Assembly (NCBI GenBank): GCA_028694215.1
Contig: JAQUTW010000001.1
Span: forward strand, 1-64,000
Direction: 5' to 3'
Length of the DNA: 64,000 bases
Origin: Paludibacteraceae bacterium
Lineage (GTDB): Bacteria; Bacteroidota; Bacteroidia; Bacteroidales; Paludibacteraceae
Part shown: one piece after another, positions 45,229 through 54,207 of the stretch
Numbering within the stretch: the first letter of the stretch is position 1
How the letters are laid out: each line of letters starts with the position of its first letter
Notes under the pieces: generated by a model
Databases searched by the model: none
What the model was told of the DNA's origin: nothing
The model's input: only the letters and a program-made list of their open reading frames with translations
Made by a program: the position numbers and the translations under genes

Positions 45229-46562
45229 GCGTAAAAATTTGGGATAAAGGATTCTCAGTAAACGAGCAAGTAGAAAAATTTACTGTCGGTCACGATAGAG
45301 AATTGGATTTATTTCTGGCTAAATACGATGTATTAGGCTCATTGGCACACACACGCATGCTTCAATCTATCGGATTATTGACTGCTGAAGAATTGGAAAA
45401 AATTCAAACAGAATTAAAAGCCATTTATCACGCAGCAGAAGCAGGGAAATTTGAAATAGAACCGGACGTCGAAGACGTTCATTCACAAGTAGAATTGTTG
45501 CTCACACGCCAATTAGGTGATGTGGGAAAAAAAATTCATAGCGGACGATCGCGCAACGATCAAATACTGTTGGATTTAAAACTTTTTGCACGCGACGAAA
45601 TTCATCAAGTTGTTTGTTTGGTGGCGCAATTTATAGATGTACTGTTGTCACAAAGCAATCGGTATAAAAACGCATTGATGCCGGGTTACACACATTTGCA
45701 GGTAGCTATGCCGTCGTCGTTCGGATTGTGGTTTGGAGCCTATGCCGAATCGTTATGCGACGATTTGCAACTTATGTTGTCTGCATGGAAAATAACCAAT
45801 CGTAATCCACTTGGTTCTGCAGCAGGATATGGTTCGTCATTCCCATTAAACCGCCAAATGACTACCGATTTATTGGGCTTTGATTCTATGGATTACAATG
45901 TTATTTATGCACAAATGGGACGTGGTAAAATGGAACGTGTTGTGGCAACAGCTTTGGCATCTGTGGCCGCCACTCTTTCCAAAATGGCATTTGATGCCTG
46001 CCTGTTCAATAGTCAGAATTTTAATTTTGTAAAATTGCCGAAAGAATATACGACCGGTTCAAGCATTATGCCACACAAAAAAAATCCCGATATATTTGAA
46101 CTCATTCGTGCCAAATGCAATAAAATACAGGCATCTCCACAACAAATCATAATGATAGCCAACAACCTTCCATCTGGATATTTCCGCGATTTACAAATTA
46201 TAAAAGAGATTTTTATTCCATTGTTCGATGATATGAAACAATCGTTGAATATGGCAATACAAATTGTACAAAAAATGGAAGTCAATGAGCATATTTTAGA
46301 CGAAAGCCGTTACGATTCTATATTCAGCGTAGAAGAAGTTAATCGATTGGCACGCGAAGGAATGCCGTTCAGAGATGCTTATAAAACAGTAGGTATAGCC
46401 ATAGAAAACGGCAATTTTACTGCCAATAAAACCATTCATCATACACACGAAGGCAGTATGGGCAATCTTTGTAATGAACAAATTGAACAACTAAAAGAAA
46501 CTGTCTTAAAAGATTTTACCTTTGCACAAACAAAAAATGCAGAAAAAGAGTTGATAAAATAA
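45225..46562 (+). CDS. argH: Argininosuccinate lyase
   Basis: Splits argininosuccinate to arginine and fumarate. 445 residues of the fumarase/aspartase superfamily: HSQVELLLTRQLGDVGKKIH, RSRNDQILLDLKLFARDE near residue 110, MPGYTHLQVAMPSSFG near residue 155 and the signature TGSSIMPHKKNPDIFELIRA near residue 278. Last gene of pgpH-gldG-aroK-SRPBCC-argH. No hairpin follows. Confidence 0.96.
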   Translation: MSVKIWDKGFSVNEQVEKFTVGHDRELDLFLAKYDVLGSLAHTRMLQSIGLLTAEELEKIQTELKAIYHAAEAGKFEIEPDVEDVHSQVELLLTRQLGDVGKKIHSGRSRNDQILLDLKLFARDEIHQVVCLVAQFIDVLLSQSNRYKNALMPGYTHLQVAMPSSFGLWFGAYAESLCDDLQLMLSAWKITNRNPLGSAAGYGSSFPLNRQMTTDLLGFDSMDYNVIYAQMGRGKMERVVATALASVAATLSKMAFDACLFNSQNFNFVKLPKEYTTGSSIMPHKKNPDIFELIRAKCNKIQASPQQIIMIANNLPSGYFRDLQIIKEIFIPLFDDMKQSLNMAIQIVQKMEVNEHILDESRYDSIFSVEEVNRLAREGMPFRDAYKTVGIAIENGNFTANKTIHHTHEGSMGNLCNEQIEQLKETVLKDFTFAQTKNAEKELIK

Positions 46563-46618
46563 ATTGCTTGTCAACATTCCTCTTTCAATCCGGAAATACA
46601 ATTCTATAAACACAATAA

Positions 46619-47282
46619 TCATGATTGTTTTTTATAGATATATATTTCTTTTAAACCATTGGAATTTATCACAGTTTGCTCCATATGCATACCATTTGTT
46701 GTTGTATAAATATAGATATTAATCATACCTGCATTTTTTGCACTTTGGTACCATAGGTAATTATTGAGTATGCCGAATTCTCCGGAAAGTGGATTTTGTC
46801 CCTCATAAGTACACAAATAAGTCTTATCGCTTTTATACTCTATTGTACTTTTAAGTTCTGCACAATACCATGTGCCTATCAAGTTGCTATTTTCGTGTGT
46901 ATAAACTTTCTCAGCAGTCCATAAATCACCATCCTGCTCCTCACTTTGCTGAAATTTTATCATTAATATATTTTCATCTACATAAATAATTTCTGCCCGA
47001 TATTCTCCTCTGCCATACGTTAATATGTTATTTTTTAGTTCAAATGGTCCTTCTTCTGTTTTCACCCATTGATTATTGTCAATCCACCAATAGCAACGAG
47101 GCATCTTGATTAAATTCTACAACCGATATTTCCTTACTTTGAAAAGGAGAAGCATTGCATTGAGTCCATACCCACATTCCTATAAGGTCTGCAGTCAGGT
47201 ACTTAGTTTGCTTCTTTTCACATCCCGACAAAACTAAAATCATACTTACTAATACCGTAATAAAGCCAATTAATTTTTTCAT
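46619..47282 (-). pseudogene. Lipocalin-like lipoprotein gene broken by a frameshift
   Basis: Two frames that belong together. The first (47282-47079) encodes a lipoprotein signal with lipobox LVLSGCEKK, then ADLIGMWVWTQC and VVEFNQDA before running out of frame (LLLVD, stop). The second frame continues as CYWWIDNNQWVKTEEGPF and then LIGTWYCAELKSTIEYKSD to the stop at 46619. Removing one of the two A bases at 47095-47096 (T on the coding strand) would join DAS to CYWW smoothly, giving an about 220-residue lipoprotein with two lipocalin-like repeats (LIGMW..., LIGTW...). Real mutation or sequence error cannot be told apart here. Has its own promoter and is divergent from metY. Confidence 0.8.
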
Positions 47283-47310
47283 AGGTATAGGTTTTATAAT
47301 AAAATAATGC

Positions 47311-47341
47311 CAAAAATATAAATAATTTTGGCAAAAAACAA
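47311..47341 (-). promoter_or_regulatory. Promoter of the frameshifted lipoprotein gene
   Basis: Minus strand TTG (47341-47339), 20 bases, TATTTTTG (47318-47311). Overlaps a GCCAAAA...TTTTGGC palindrome (47309-47332). Confidence 0.5.
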
Positions 47342-47403
47342 TAATTCAACTAAAAATACTAAAATCACAAAAATATAGAACCTTTTTTGTACTTTTGCCA
47401 AAA
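47326..47403. repeat. Inverted repeat TTTTGGCAAAA in the metY intergenic region
   Basis: TTTTGGCAAAA at 47326-47336 and its exact reverse complement TTTTGCCAAAA at 47393-47403, 56 bases apart. A third related half-site (GCCAAAA) is at 47309-47315. The copies touch the divergent promoters of metY and the lipoprotein gene, so they may be operator sites; the AT-rich setting makes chance possible. Confidence 0.45.
47390..47397 (+). promoter_or_regulatory. Bacteroidetes-type promoter of metY
   Basis: TACTTTTG, exact TAnnTTTG, 24 bases before the ATG and overlapping the right copy of the inverted repeat. No SAM riboswitch is visible in the short leader. Confidence 0.6.
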
Positions 47404-47421
47404 TAAAAACAATTAACAGTC

Positions 47422-48711
47422 ATGGTAAAGAAAAGTTTAGCAACTATTTGTACACAAGGAAGTTGGAAGCCAAAAAATGGAGAACCTCGTGTTGTTCCCA
47501 TCTATCAAAGTACCACTTTTAAGTACGATTCGACAGCAGAAATGGCAGATTTGTTTGATTTAAAAGCAGAAGGCTATTTCTATACCCGTTTGCAAAATCC
47601 GACAAACGACATTGTTGCGACCAAAATAACTGATTTGGAAGGTGGTGTGGCAGGTATGCTCACATCGTCGGGACAAGCTGCAAATTTCTATGCCATATTT
47701 AACATTTGTCAGGCGGGCGACCATTTTGTAAGTGCCGAATCCATTTATGGCGGCACATATAACCTGTTTTTGGTTACGATGAAAAAATTAGGCATAGAAG
47801 TTACATTAGTTGACCAAAATGCCGACGAAGCAGAAATTCGTAAAGCTTTTCGTCCAAACACCAAAGCTCTTTTTGGCGAAACCATTTCCAATCCGGGTGT
47901 TGCCGTATTAGATATTGAAAAATTTGCACGCATTGCACACAGCGAAGGCGTTCCGTTGATTATCGACAATACATTTGCGACACCAATCAATTGTCGTCCG
48001 TTTGAATTTGGTGCCGACATTGTTACCCATTCTACCACAAAATACATGGACGGGCATGCCACCACTACAGGCGGTTGCATTGTGGACAGTGGTAATTTTG
48101 ATTGGGAAACTCAGCATGACAAATTTCCCGGGTTGACAGAACCCGACCCTTCTTATCACGGATTAGCTTACAGCAAATCATTTGGCAAAAAAGCCTATAT
48201 TATGAAAGCAACGGCACAACTAATGCGCGATTTGGGTTCTATTCCATCGCCGATGAACGCTTTCCTACTAAATTTAGGATTGGAGACTTTACATTTGCGC
48301 GTGCCACGCCATTGCGAAAATGCACAAAGAGTAGCGGAATATTTAGAAAAACGTCCGGAAGTAGCTTGGGTACATTACAGCGGTTTGAAAAACGACAAAT
48401 ACTATGTGTTAGCCCAAAAATATTTCGATGGCGGACGTTCGTGCGGCGTTATCAGTTTTGGGCTGAAAGGCGGACGCGATGTAGCGGTTAAATTTATGGA
48501 TCACTTGAAATTAATTGCCATTGTTACACACGTGGCAGACGCTCGATCATGTGTTTTGCACCCTGCCAGCCACACACATCGACAATTGTCCGACGAGCAA
48601 CTGCTTGAAGCCGGCATACAACCTGATTTAATTCGTTTATCGATTGGTATAGAGGATGTCAACGATTTGACAGAGGACATCAATCAAGCACTTCAAACGC
48701 TATACAAATAA
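47422..48711 (+). CDS. metY: O-acetylhomoserine sulfhydrylase
   Basis: PLP enzyme that makes homocysteine directly from O-acetylhomoserine and sulfide, for methionine synthesis. 429 residues, the length of MetY and longer than MetB/MetC. Motifs: VPIYQSTTFKYDSTAEMADL, EGGVAGMLTSSGQAANFYAI, the PLP lysine in THSTTKYMDGHATTTGG near residue 207, and HPASHTHRQLSDEQL near the C terminus. Stands alone between a divergent lipoprotein gene and a strong terminator. Confidence 0.95.
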   Translation: MVKKSLATICTQGSWKPKNGEPRVVPIYQSTTFKYDSTAEMADLFDLKAEGYFYTRLQNPTNDIVATKITDLEGGVAGMLTSSGQAANFYAIFNICQAGDHFVSAESIYGGTYNLFLVTMKKLGIEVTLVDQNADEAEIRKAFRPNTKALFGETISNPGVAVLDIEKFARIAHSEGVPLIIDNTFATPINCRPFEFGADIVTHSTTKYMDGHATTTGGCIVDSGNFDWETQHDKFPGLTEPDPSYHGLAYSKSFGKKAYIMKATAQLMRDLGSIPSPMNAFLLNLGLETLHLRVPRHCENAQRVAEYLEKRPEVAWVHYSGLKNDKYYVLAQKYFDGGRSCGVISFGLKGGRDVAVKFMDHLKLIAIVTHVADARSCVLHPASHTHRQLSDEQLLEAGIQPDLIRLSIGIEDVNDLTEDINQALQTLYK

Positions 48712-48720
48712 TTGATAATA

Positions 48721-48759
48721 AAAAAGTTACGCCTGATAAAATATCAGGCGTAACTTTTT
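48721..48759. terminator. Bidirectional terminator between metY and the nucleoside kinase
   Basis: A perfect 18-bp stem (48721-48738 / 48742-48759; core GTTACGCCTGATA) with a 3-base loop, flanked by A and T runs. Ends both converging genes. Confidence 0.95.
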
Positions 48760-48778
48760 ATATCTTTCATCTACAAAT

Positions 48779-50446
48779 TTAATACTTAAAGCTGCTACCT
48801 CCCAAGAATTCACGCAACAATGAAGTGGGTGGAATTTCGTGAGCATGAATCGGCACAAAATATTTCAAAAATTTAAGCAAGCGATGCGCTTCGGTATATT
48901 CCTCACAATATTGTGGCACATCTTCTATAATTGGCTCTGCCTGTTTGCGCATTACCGCCAACTCAAACAATAAAGCAGAATTGAACATCACATCGGCATT
49001 TTCTTGAAACGGGAAAATCCATTTTTCTTCACCACGTCGCACACTCGGCCAACGGTTGATGGTTTCGCGCGCAGTGAATCCGCGAAATTTATAATCGCGC
49101 ACAATACGACGCAACAAACGGGTATCGGTTGTCGGAATCCAGTTGTGATTATCCAACGAAATAGTAGTAAGTGTCGAAACATAAACCTTAAATTTCGCCT
49201 CGTCGGGAATAGCTGATGTCAATTCGGGATTCAACGCATGAATACCTTCGATAACCAACACATTTTCCGGTTTCAATTTAAGTTTCTCGCCTCTGTAATA
49301 GCGTTTCCCGTCTTCAAAGTTAAAAAATGGTATTTCAATCTCTTCGCCATCCATGAGTTGCGACAGTTGCTGATTAAACAATGGCAAATCGACTGCATAA
49401 AGCGATTCAAAATCCCATTCCCCGTTTTCGTCAAGTGGCGTTTCATCACGGTTGACAAAATAATTATCCAACGAAAGCACAATCGGTTTCAAACCGGCAA
49501 CCATCAACTGTACCGACAAACGTTTGCTAAAGGTGGTTTTCCCGGACGAAGAAGGACCTGAAATCATCACAAAACGGCTTTTGGGCTGGCGTTCTTTTAC
49601 CATTTCGGCTATTTCGATAATTTTTTTCTCGTGCAATGCTTCCGAAATCTTTACCATATTATACACCGTTTTTTGGCGGCATATCAAATTAAAATCGCCG
49701 ACATTGCTCAAATCCATCAATTTGTTCCATTTAACAAATTCATTGAAAATTTCGAACATTTTGGACTGATCTTCGTAAGGTGCCAATTGCGCAGGATTAT
49801 TCCTATCTGGAACACGCAATAAAATACCGTTACTGTAGCTTTCCAAATCGAACAATGACACATAGCCGGTAGAAGGTGCCAAAATACCATTATAATAATC
49901 GATAAAATCGCCTATTTTGAAAAAACGGGCATAAGAAATCCCCAATGTTTCCAGCAAAATCACCTTGTCCATCTGGTTACGTTTGCGAAACAAATCGACC
50001 ACTTGTGATGTTTGCTGTTCTTCGCACATAATCGGCAAATCTTCCGCCACAATTTCCTGCATACGTTTTTTCAAGGCTGCAATGACACCATCCGGCACCT
50101 TTTTGTCGCGCCCGTCAATACAGCAATAATAACCTCGGCAAATCGGGTGCTCTATGCGCAATACCGCTTCGGGATACAAATCATTCAAAGCCTTTGCCAT
50201 AATCATACTGACCGACCGCACATACACGCGGAAACCGGAAGGAGAGCTTGCATCAATAAATTCGATATCTTTCGGCTTGTAAATCAAGAAGTTCAAATCT
50301 TCAACCTTATAATTAACCCGAGCTGCCACTACGGCATGCGACAAATGAATATCCAAATCTTTATAAATGTCAAACAGAGAAGTCCCCCGAGGATAAGATT
50401 TATACTGTTGGATGTTTTTGCAAAAAATTGTAACGTTTTCGTGCAT
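48779..50446 (-). CDS. Nucleoside (uridine-type) kinase with ThrRS-like N-terminal domains
   Basis: Fusion protein of 555 residues. The first ~55 residues look like a TGS-type domain, and residues ~60-180 resemble the second additional domain of threonyl-tRNA synthetase (RVYVRSVSMIMAKALNDLYP, IEHPICRGYYC), with its His motif degenerate. The C-terminal half is a P-loop kinase of the uridine kinase/phosphoribulokinase family: Walker A SGPSSSGKTTFSKRL near residue 297, LSLDNYFVNRDETP, VIEGIHALNPELT and RLLRRIVRDYKFRG. This architecture is known in Bacteroidetes as nucleoside kinase, but the role of the N-terminal part is unclear. Single gene. Confidence 0.85.
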   Translation of the reverse strand: MHENVTIFCKNIQQYKSYPRGTSLFDIYKDLDIHLSHAVVAARVNYKVEDLNFLIYKPKDIEFIDASSPSGFRVYVRSVSMIMAKALNDLYPEAVLRIEHPICRGYYCCIDGRDKKVPDGVIAALKKRMQEIVAEDLPIMCEEQQTSQVVDLFRKRNQMDKVILLETLGISYARFFKIGDFIDYYNGILAPSTGYVSLFDLESYSNGILLRVPDRNNPAQLAPYEDQSKMFEIFNEFVKWNKLMDLSNVGDFNLICRQKTVYNMVKISEALHEKKIIEIAEMVKERQPKSRFVMISGPSSSGKTTFSKRLSVQLMVAGLKPIVLSLDNYFVNRDETPLDENGEWDFESLYAVDLPLFNQQLSQLMDGEEIEIPFFNFEDGKRYYRGEKLKLKPENVLVIEGIHALNPELTSAIPDEAKFKVYVSTLTTISLDNHNWIPTTDTRLLRRIVRDYKFRGFTARETINRWPSVRRGEEKWIFPFQENADVMFNSALLFELAVMRKQAEPIIEDVPQYCEEYTEAHRLLKFLKYFVPIHAHEIPPTSLLREFLGGSSFKY

Positions 50447-50601
50447 AATTGTTATAAATGGGAGGTTTTACAAAATAAAAAAACACATTAACAAATTGTA
50501 AATAAAGCAGATAAGTATTTCGTCGTACTGTCTTGTTTTTATGACCATAAAAATAGACAAAATTTAATAGACTTCTATAAGTCTGCCTTAAAAAAAAATA
50601 T

Positions 50602-50609
50602 TAAATTTG
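50602..50609 (+). promoter_or_regulatory. Bacteroidetes-type promoter of the Na/Pi cotransporter operon
   Basis: TAAATTTG, exact TAnnTTTG, 27 bases before the ATG. It lies between the inverted arms GTCTGC (50581-50586) and GCAGAC (50609-50614), which could be an operator. Confidence 0.5.
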
Positions 50610-50636
50610 CAGACAAAATAAAAATCAGAACAAATC

Positions 50637-52457
50637 ATGAAATTTGGACTCCTTGACATTCTGACGCTCATTGGTTCTGTCTGCCTTTTTCTGTATGGTA
50701 TGAAACTTATGAGCGAAGGTTTACAAAAAGCTGCCGGCGACAAACTCCGTAATATTTTGGCCATGATGACCAATAATCGTTTTGTAGGAGCATTGACCGG
50801 CATTTTTATTACTGCACTTATTCAAAGTTCGTCGGCAACCACGGTTATGATTGTCAGCTTTGTCAATGCGGGGCTACTCTCTCTGAGCCAATCCATGGCA
50901 GTCATCATGGGAGCCAATGTTGGTACAACCGCCACAGCATGGATTATTTCCTTACTCGGATTTAAGGTAAACATCGCGGCATTCTCTATCCCACTTATCG
51001 GATTTGGCGTGCCGCTTTTATTTTCCAAGAAGAACTCTTACAAAAGTTGGGGGGAATTTTTGATTGGATTCGCTTTTCTGTTTTTGGGATTAGAATACAT
51101 CAATAATTCGGTTCCTGATTTAAAATCCAATCCAACATTTTTCGAGATGCTTAACCCTTACACAGAAATGGGATATGGCTCTATCTTGCTTTTTGCGTTC
51201 ATCGGCATGCTCATTACCGTTATCATTCAATCTTCCAGTGCCACATTTGCCATTGTTCTGATTATGTGCAGTAAGGGATGGATTTCATTCGATATTGCGG
51301 CTGCCATGGTACTTGGTAGTAACATAGGAACTTGTATCACTCCACTCATTGCGTCCATTTCCGGAAATGTCTGGGCAAAACGCGCAGCCATGGGACATTT
51401 ATTATTTAATGTATTGGGCTCTATCTGGACATTATTACTGTACTATCCGTTTATGAGACTGATTGTTTGGATTTCATCATGGATGGCAGGAGACCCGAAT
51501 GCCCTTGCCTCATTTGTCCAATCTGCCGATCCTGTATTGGTGAATCAGTTAAATGATGGCTGCCTCAACTCCTCCGACCCAAATAACAAGGTCATTATAC
51601 ATGATTTTGCCAATATGCAATATTATGTTTCTTTCGGTTTGTCAATGTTTCATACCGTTTTTAACCTTATCAATATTTCTATTATGATTTGGTTCACAAA
51701 AGCGTATGTTTATATTGTAACAAAAATAGTCCCGAGTAAACCTACCGACGAAGATGAGGAATCACATTTGATGTTTATTTCGACCGGAATTCTTTCAACA
51801 GCCGAATTGTCAATTTTACAGGCACGCAAAGAAATTGTTCTTTATAGCCAACGTACACAACGCATGTTTGGATTAGTACGCGACTTGTACCACGAAACTA
51901 ATGAGACTGAATTTGTCAAGAAATTCTCGCGCATTCAGAAATATGAAAGTATCAGCGATAGAATGGAGGTTGAAATAGCCACATATCTTACCAAAGTTGC
52001 TGACGGACGTTTGAGTGACGAATCAAAACGTCAAATCCAAATGAAATTACGCATTATTTCAGAAATTGAAAGTGTGGCAGATAGTTGCTACAATTTGGCA
52101 CGCACCATTCAGCGCCGAAATAATGGCAAAATTGTATTTACCGAAGACATCAACGCCAATGTGGAATTAATGTTCAATTTAGTGGAAAATGACATCGCAC
52201 AAATGACAGTTATGCTTGAAGAAAACGCACTGCAAAGTTCGGATATTAATAAGACCAAAAACATGGAAAACGAAATCAATAATCTCCGTAATCAATTGAA
52301 AACACAAAATATTATTGATGTAAATGACAATAAGTATCCGTATGCAATGAGTGTGGTTTATATGGATATGATAGTAGAATGTGAAAAATTAGGCGATTAT
52401 ATTGTAAATGTCATCGAAGCACTTGCCGACTCAAAATTGTACAAAGTAAGCAAATAA
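50637..52457 (+). CDS. Na+/phosphate cotransporter family protein with PhoU-like domain
   Basis: Inner membrane carrier of the NptA/PNaS family. 606 residues. Two inverted Na_Pi repeats give the transport core, each with the family QSSSAT motif: ALIQSSSATTVMIVSFVNAG near residue 60 and IIQSSSATFAIVLIMCSKG near residue 198. About eight hydrophobic helices end near residue 360. The C-terminal 230 residues are cytoplasmic helices of PhoU type (YESISDRMEVEIATYLTK; ECEKLGDYIVNVIEAL) that probably regulate transport. First gene of a five-gene plus-strand run to tpiA. Confidence 0.92.
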   Translation: MKFGLLDILTLIGSVCLFLYGMKLMSEGLQKAAGDKLRNILAMMTNNRFVGALTGIFITALIQSSSATTVMIVSFVNAGLLSLSQSMAVIMGANVGTTATAWIISLLGFKVNIAAFSIPLIGFGVPLLFSKKNSYKSWGEFLIGFAFLFLGLEYINNSVPDLKSNPTFFEMLNPYTEMGYGSILLFAFIGMLITVIIQSSSATFAIVLIMCSKGWISFDIAAAMVLGSNIGTCITPLIASISGNVWAKRAAMGHLLFNVLGSIWTLLLYYPFMRLIVWISSWMAGDPNALASFVQSADPVLVNQLNDGCLNSSDPNNKVIIHDFANMQYYVSFGLSMFHTVFNLINISIMIWFTKAYVYIVTKIVPSKPTDEDEESHLMFISTGILSTAELSILQARKEIVLYSQRTQRMFGLVRDLYHETNETEFVKKFSRIQKYESISDRMEVEIATYLTKVADGRLSDESKRQIQMKLRIISEIESVADSCYNLARTIQRRNNGKIVFTEDINANVELMFNLVENDIAQMTVMLEENALQSSDINKTKNMENEINNLRNQLKTQNIIDVNDNKYPYAMSVVYMDMIVECEKLGDYIVNVIEALADSKLYKVSK

Positions 52458-52511
52458 CAATTCAGATTTTATTTCGTCAACATTCAATTATTCAATCAAT
52501 TATTTAATATT

Positions 52512-53069
52512 ATGACTACCGAACAACAATTTGACCAAGCAGTAGCAGAATGCCGTGATATTTTTCTAAAAAAATTGAACGATTATGGTTGTGCGTGGCG
52601 CATCATGCGTCCGGAATCGGTTACCGACCAAATTTTTATTAAAGCCAAACGTATTCGCAGTATAGAAACAAAAGGTGTCACTTTGGTACACGAAGGAATC
52701 CGATCAGAATTGATAGGAATTATTAATTATGCCGTTATTGGATTGATTCAATTGGATTTAGGGTTTTCGGATACTGCCGATTTGTCAAAAGAACGCATTC
52801 AGGATTTGTACGAAATGTATATCAAAAAAGCAAAAGAACTGATGATGGACAAAAACCACGACTATGATGAAGCATGGCGTTCAATGCGGACACAATCGTA
52901 CACCGATTTGATTTTAATGAAAATAAACCGAACAAAAGAGATAGAAGATCACAAAGGGAAAACACTGATTTCGGAAGGGATTGATGCCAACTATTTTGAT
53001 ATGATAAATTACGCTATCTTTGGATTAATCCAAACCGCAGGTGCTAACTTAAAAACCACAGAAGCATGA
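52512..53069 (+). CDS. DUF1599 protein (nucleotide modification associated domain type)
   Basis: Unknown function. 185 residues made of two tandem copies of one unit. Copy 1: KKLNDYGCAWRIMRPESVTD, then IRSIETKG and INYAVIGLIQLD; copy 2: DKNHDYDEAWRSMRTQSYTD, then TKEIEDHKGK and INYAIFGLIQTAG. The conserved DYxxAWR and the MxxQS/TD positions look like a shared binding or catalytic site. The domain has been linked to nucleotide modification in phage-like settings, but this gene sits in a conserved housekeeping position before a DoxX gene and tpiA. Overlaps the DoxX gene by four bases. Confidence 0.85.
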   Translation: MTTEQQFDQAVAECRDIFLKKLNDYGCAWRIMRPESVTDQIFIKAKRIRSIETKGVTLVHEGIRSELIGIINYAVIGLIQLDLGFSDTADLSKERIQDLYEMYIKKAKELMMDKNHDYDEAWRSMRTQSYTDLILMKINRTKEIEDHKGKTLISEGIDANYFDMINYAIFGLIQTAGANLKTTEA

Positions 53070-54184
53070 ACCGTTATCGACCTACTAAGAAAAATACCGC
53101 TCTTATACAAACCGTTTGGACTATTTGCCGACTTCTATTTGGTGTCACGTTTATTATTTCCGGCTTTGTGAAAGCCGTAGATCCGTTAGGGGTACAATAT
53201 AAAATAGAAGACTATTTGACTGCCCTCAATCTGACAGCTCTTCATCCTTTCGCTTTAACATTTGCGTTTGCTCTTTTTGCCATCGAATTTGTTATTGGTG
53301 TCAACTTCTTGTTTTCTATCCGTATGCGCGAAACATCGTTCGTCGGTTTGCTTTTTATGTGCGTTATGACACCTGTCACACTTTGGATTGCATTGGCAAA
53401 TCCCGTTACCGACTGTGGTTGTTTTGGCGATGCCATTATTTTAAGTAACTGGGCAACCTTTTGGAAAAACATTATTTTATTGGCAGTTGTCATTACCGTT
53501 ATCGCACTCCGCAAAAAAGTACACCATACTTGGCTTTCTCCATTTCCCGAATGGACATTAACTGCAACATTCTGCATTATTCCTTTAGCATTAGGTTGTT
53601 ATGGGTTGCGATTTCTTCCATTAATCGATTTCCGACCATACAAAATAGGAAATAATATCATTGAATTGATGTCTATTCCACCTGACGCACCAAAAGGAGA
53701 ATCGAAAACGACACTGATTTATGAAAAAAACGGAGAAGAAAAAGAATTTACGCTACAAAATTATCCGACAAATGATTCGACATGGCATTTTGTGGACCAA
53801 AAAACCATACAAATAAAAGAAGGTTATGTGCCTCCAATTCACGATTTTGCCATTACAGACAAAAATAACGACGACATTACAACCGACATTTTATATTGTC
53901 CGGACACTACCTATTTAGTTGTGATGTACGACTTAACCCTAACAGATGCAGACGACATTCATTCATTGGTCAAATTGCAACATTACGCAACCACACATCA
54001 ACAACCATTTTATGTACTGACAGCATCAGGAGCTGACGATAGGGCTACTTTTTCTGAAACCACACACACCTCTTTCCAATTTTATACAGCCGACCCTATC
54101 ACGTTAAAAACGATGATACGGGCAAATCCGGGTGTAATGGTACTAAAAGAAGGTGTTATTTTAGACAAATATCCCGTTTATTAA
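53066..54184 (+). CDS. DoxX/MauE-like membrane protein
   Basis: Unknown function; DoxX-type four-helix membrane domain followed by an exposed C-terminal part. 372 residues. Helices at about 17-35, 55-80, 92-112 and 130-152, plus one near 170-190. Conserved DCGCFGDAIILSNWATFWKN holds a CxC that in MauE-related proteins accompanies disulfide chemistry. The C-terminal half (from ~200) is soluble and may be thioredoxin-like in outline (TYLVVMYDLTLTDADD; PFYVLTASGADD), but shows no CxxC. Bacteroidetes carry it between DUF1599 and tpiA. Translationally coupled to DUF1599 by ATGA. Confidence 0.82.
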   Translation: MNRYRPTKKNTALIQTVWTICRLLFGVTFIISGFVKAVDPLGVQYKIEDYLTALNLTALHPFALTFAFALFAIEFVIGVNFLFSIRMRETSFVGLLFMCVMTPVTLWIALANPVTDCGCFGDAIILSNWATFWKNIILLAVVITVIALRKKVHHTWLSPFPEWTLTATFCIIPLALGCYGLRFLPLIDFRPYKIGNNIIELMSIPPDAPKGESKTTLIYEKNGEEKEFTLQNYPTNDSTWHFVDQKTIQIKEGYVPPIHDFAITDKNNDDITTDILYCPDTTYLVVMYDLTLTDADDIHSLVKLQHYATTHQQPFYVLTASGADDRATFSETTHTSFQFYTADPITLKTMIRANPGVMVLKEGVILDKYPVY

Positions 54185-54207
54185 ATGTACAAATTAAATA
54201 GTAAAAA

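Noticed and set aside
46619..47104. Separate 161-codon gene downstream of the lipoprotein start
   Set aside because: Its N terminus continues the broken lipoprotein exactly where the first frame fails, so it is the second half of one gene.
47283..47421. SAM-type riboswitch before metY
   Set aside because: The gap is short, AT-rich and lacks the conserved cores and helices; the -7 box lies only 24 bases before the ATG.
50581..50614. GTCTGC...GCAGAC inverted arms around the Na/Pi cotransporter promoter
   Set aside because: Six-base arms 22 bases apart are expected by chance at this scale; noted in the promoter entry only.
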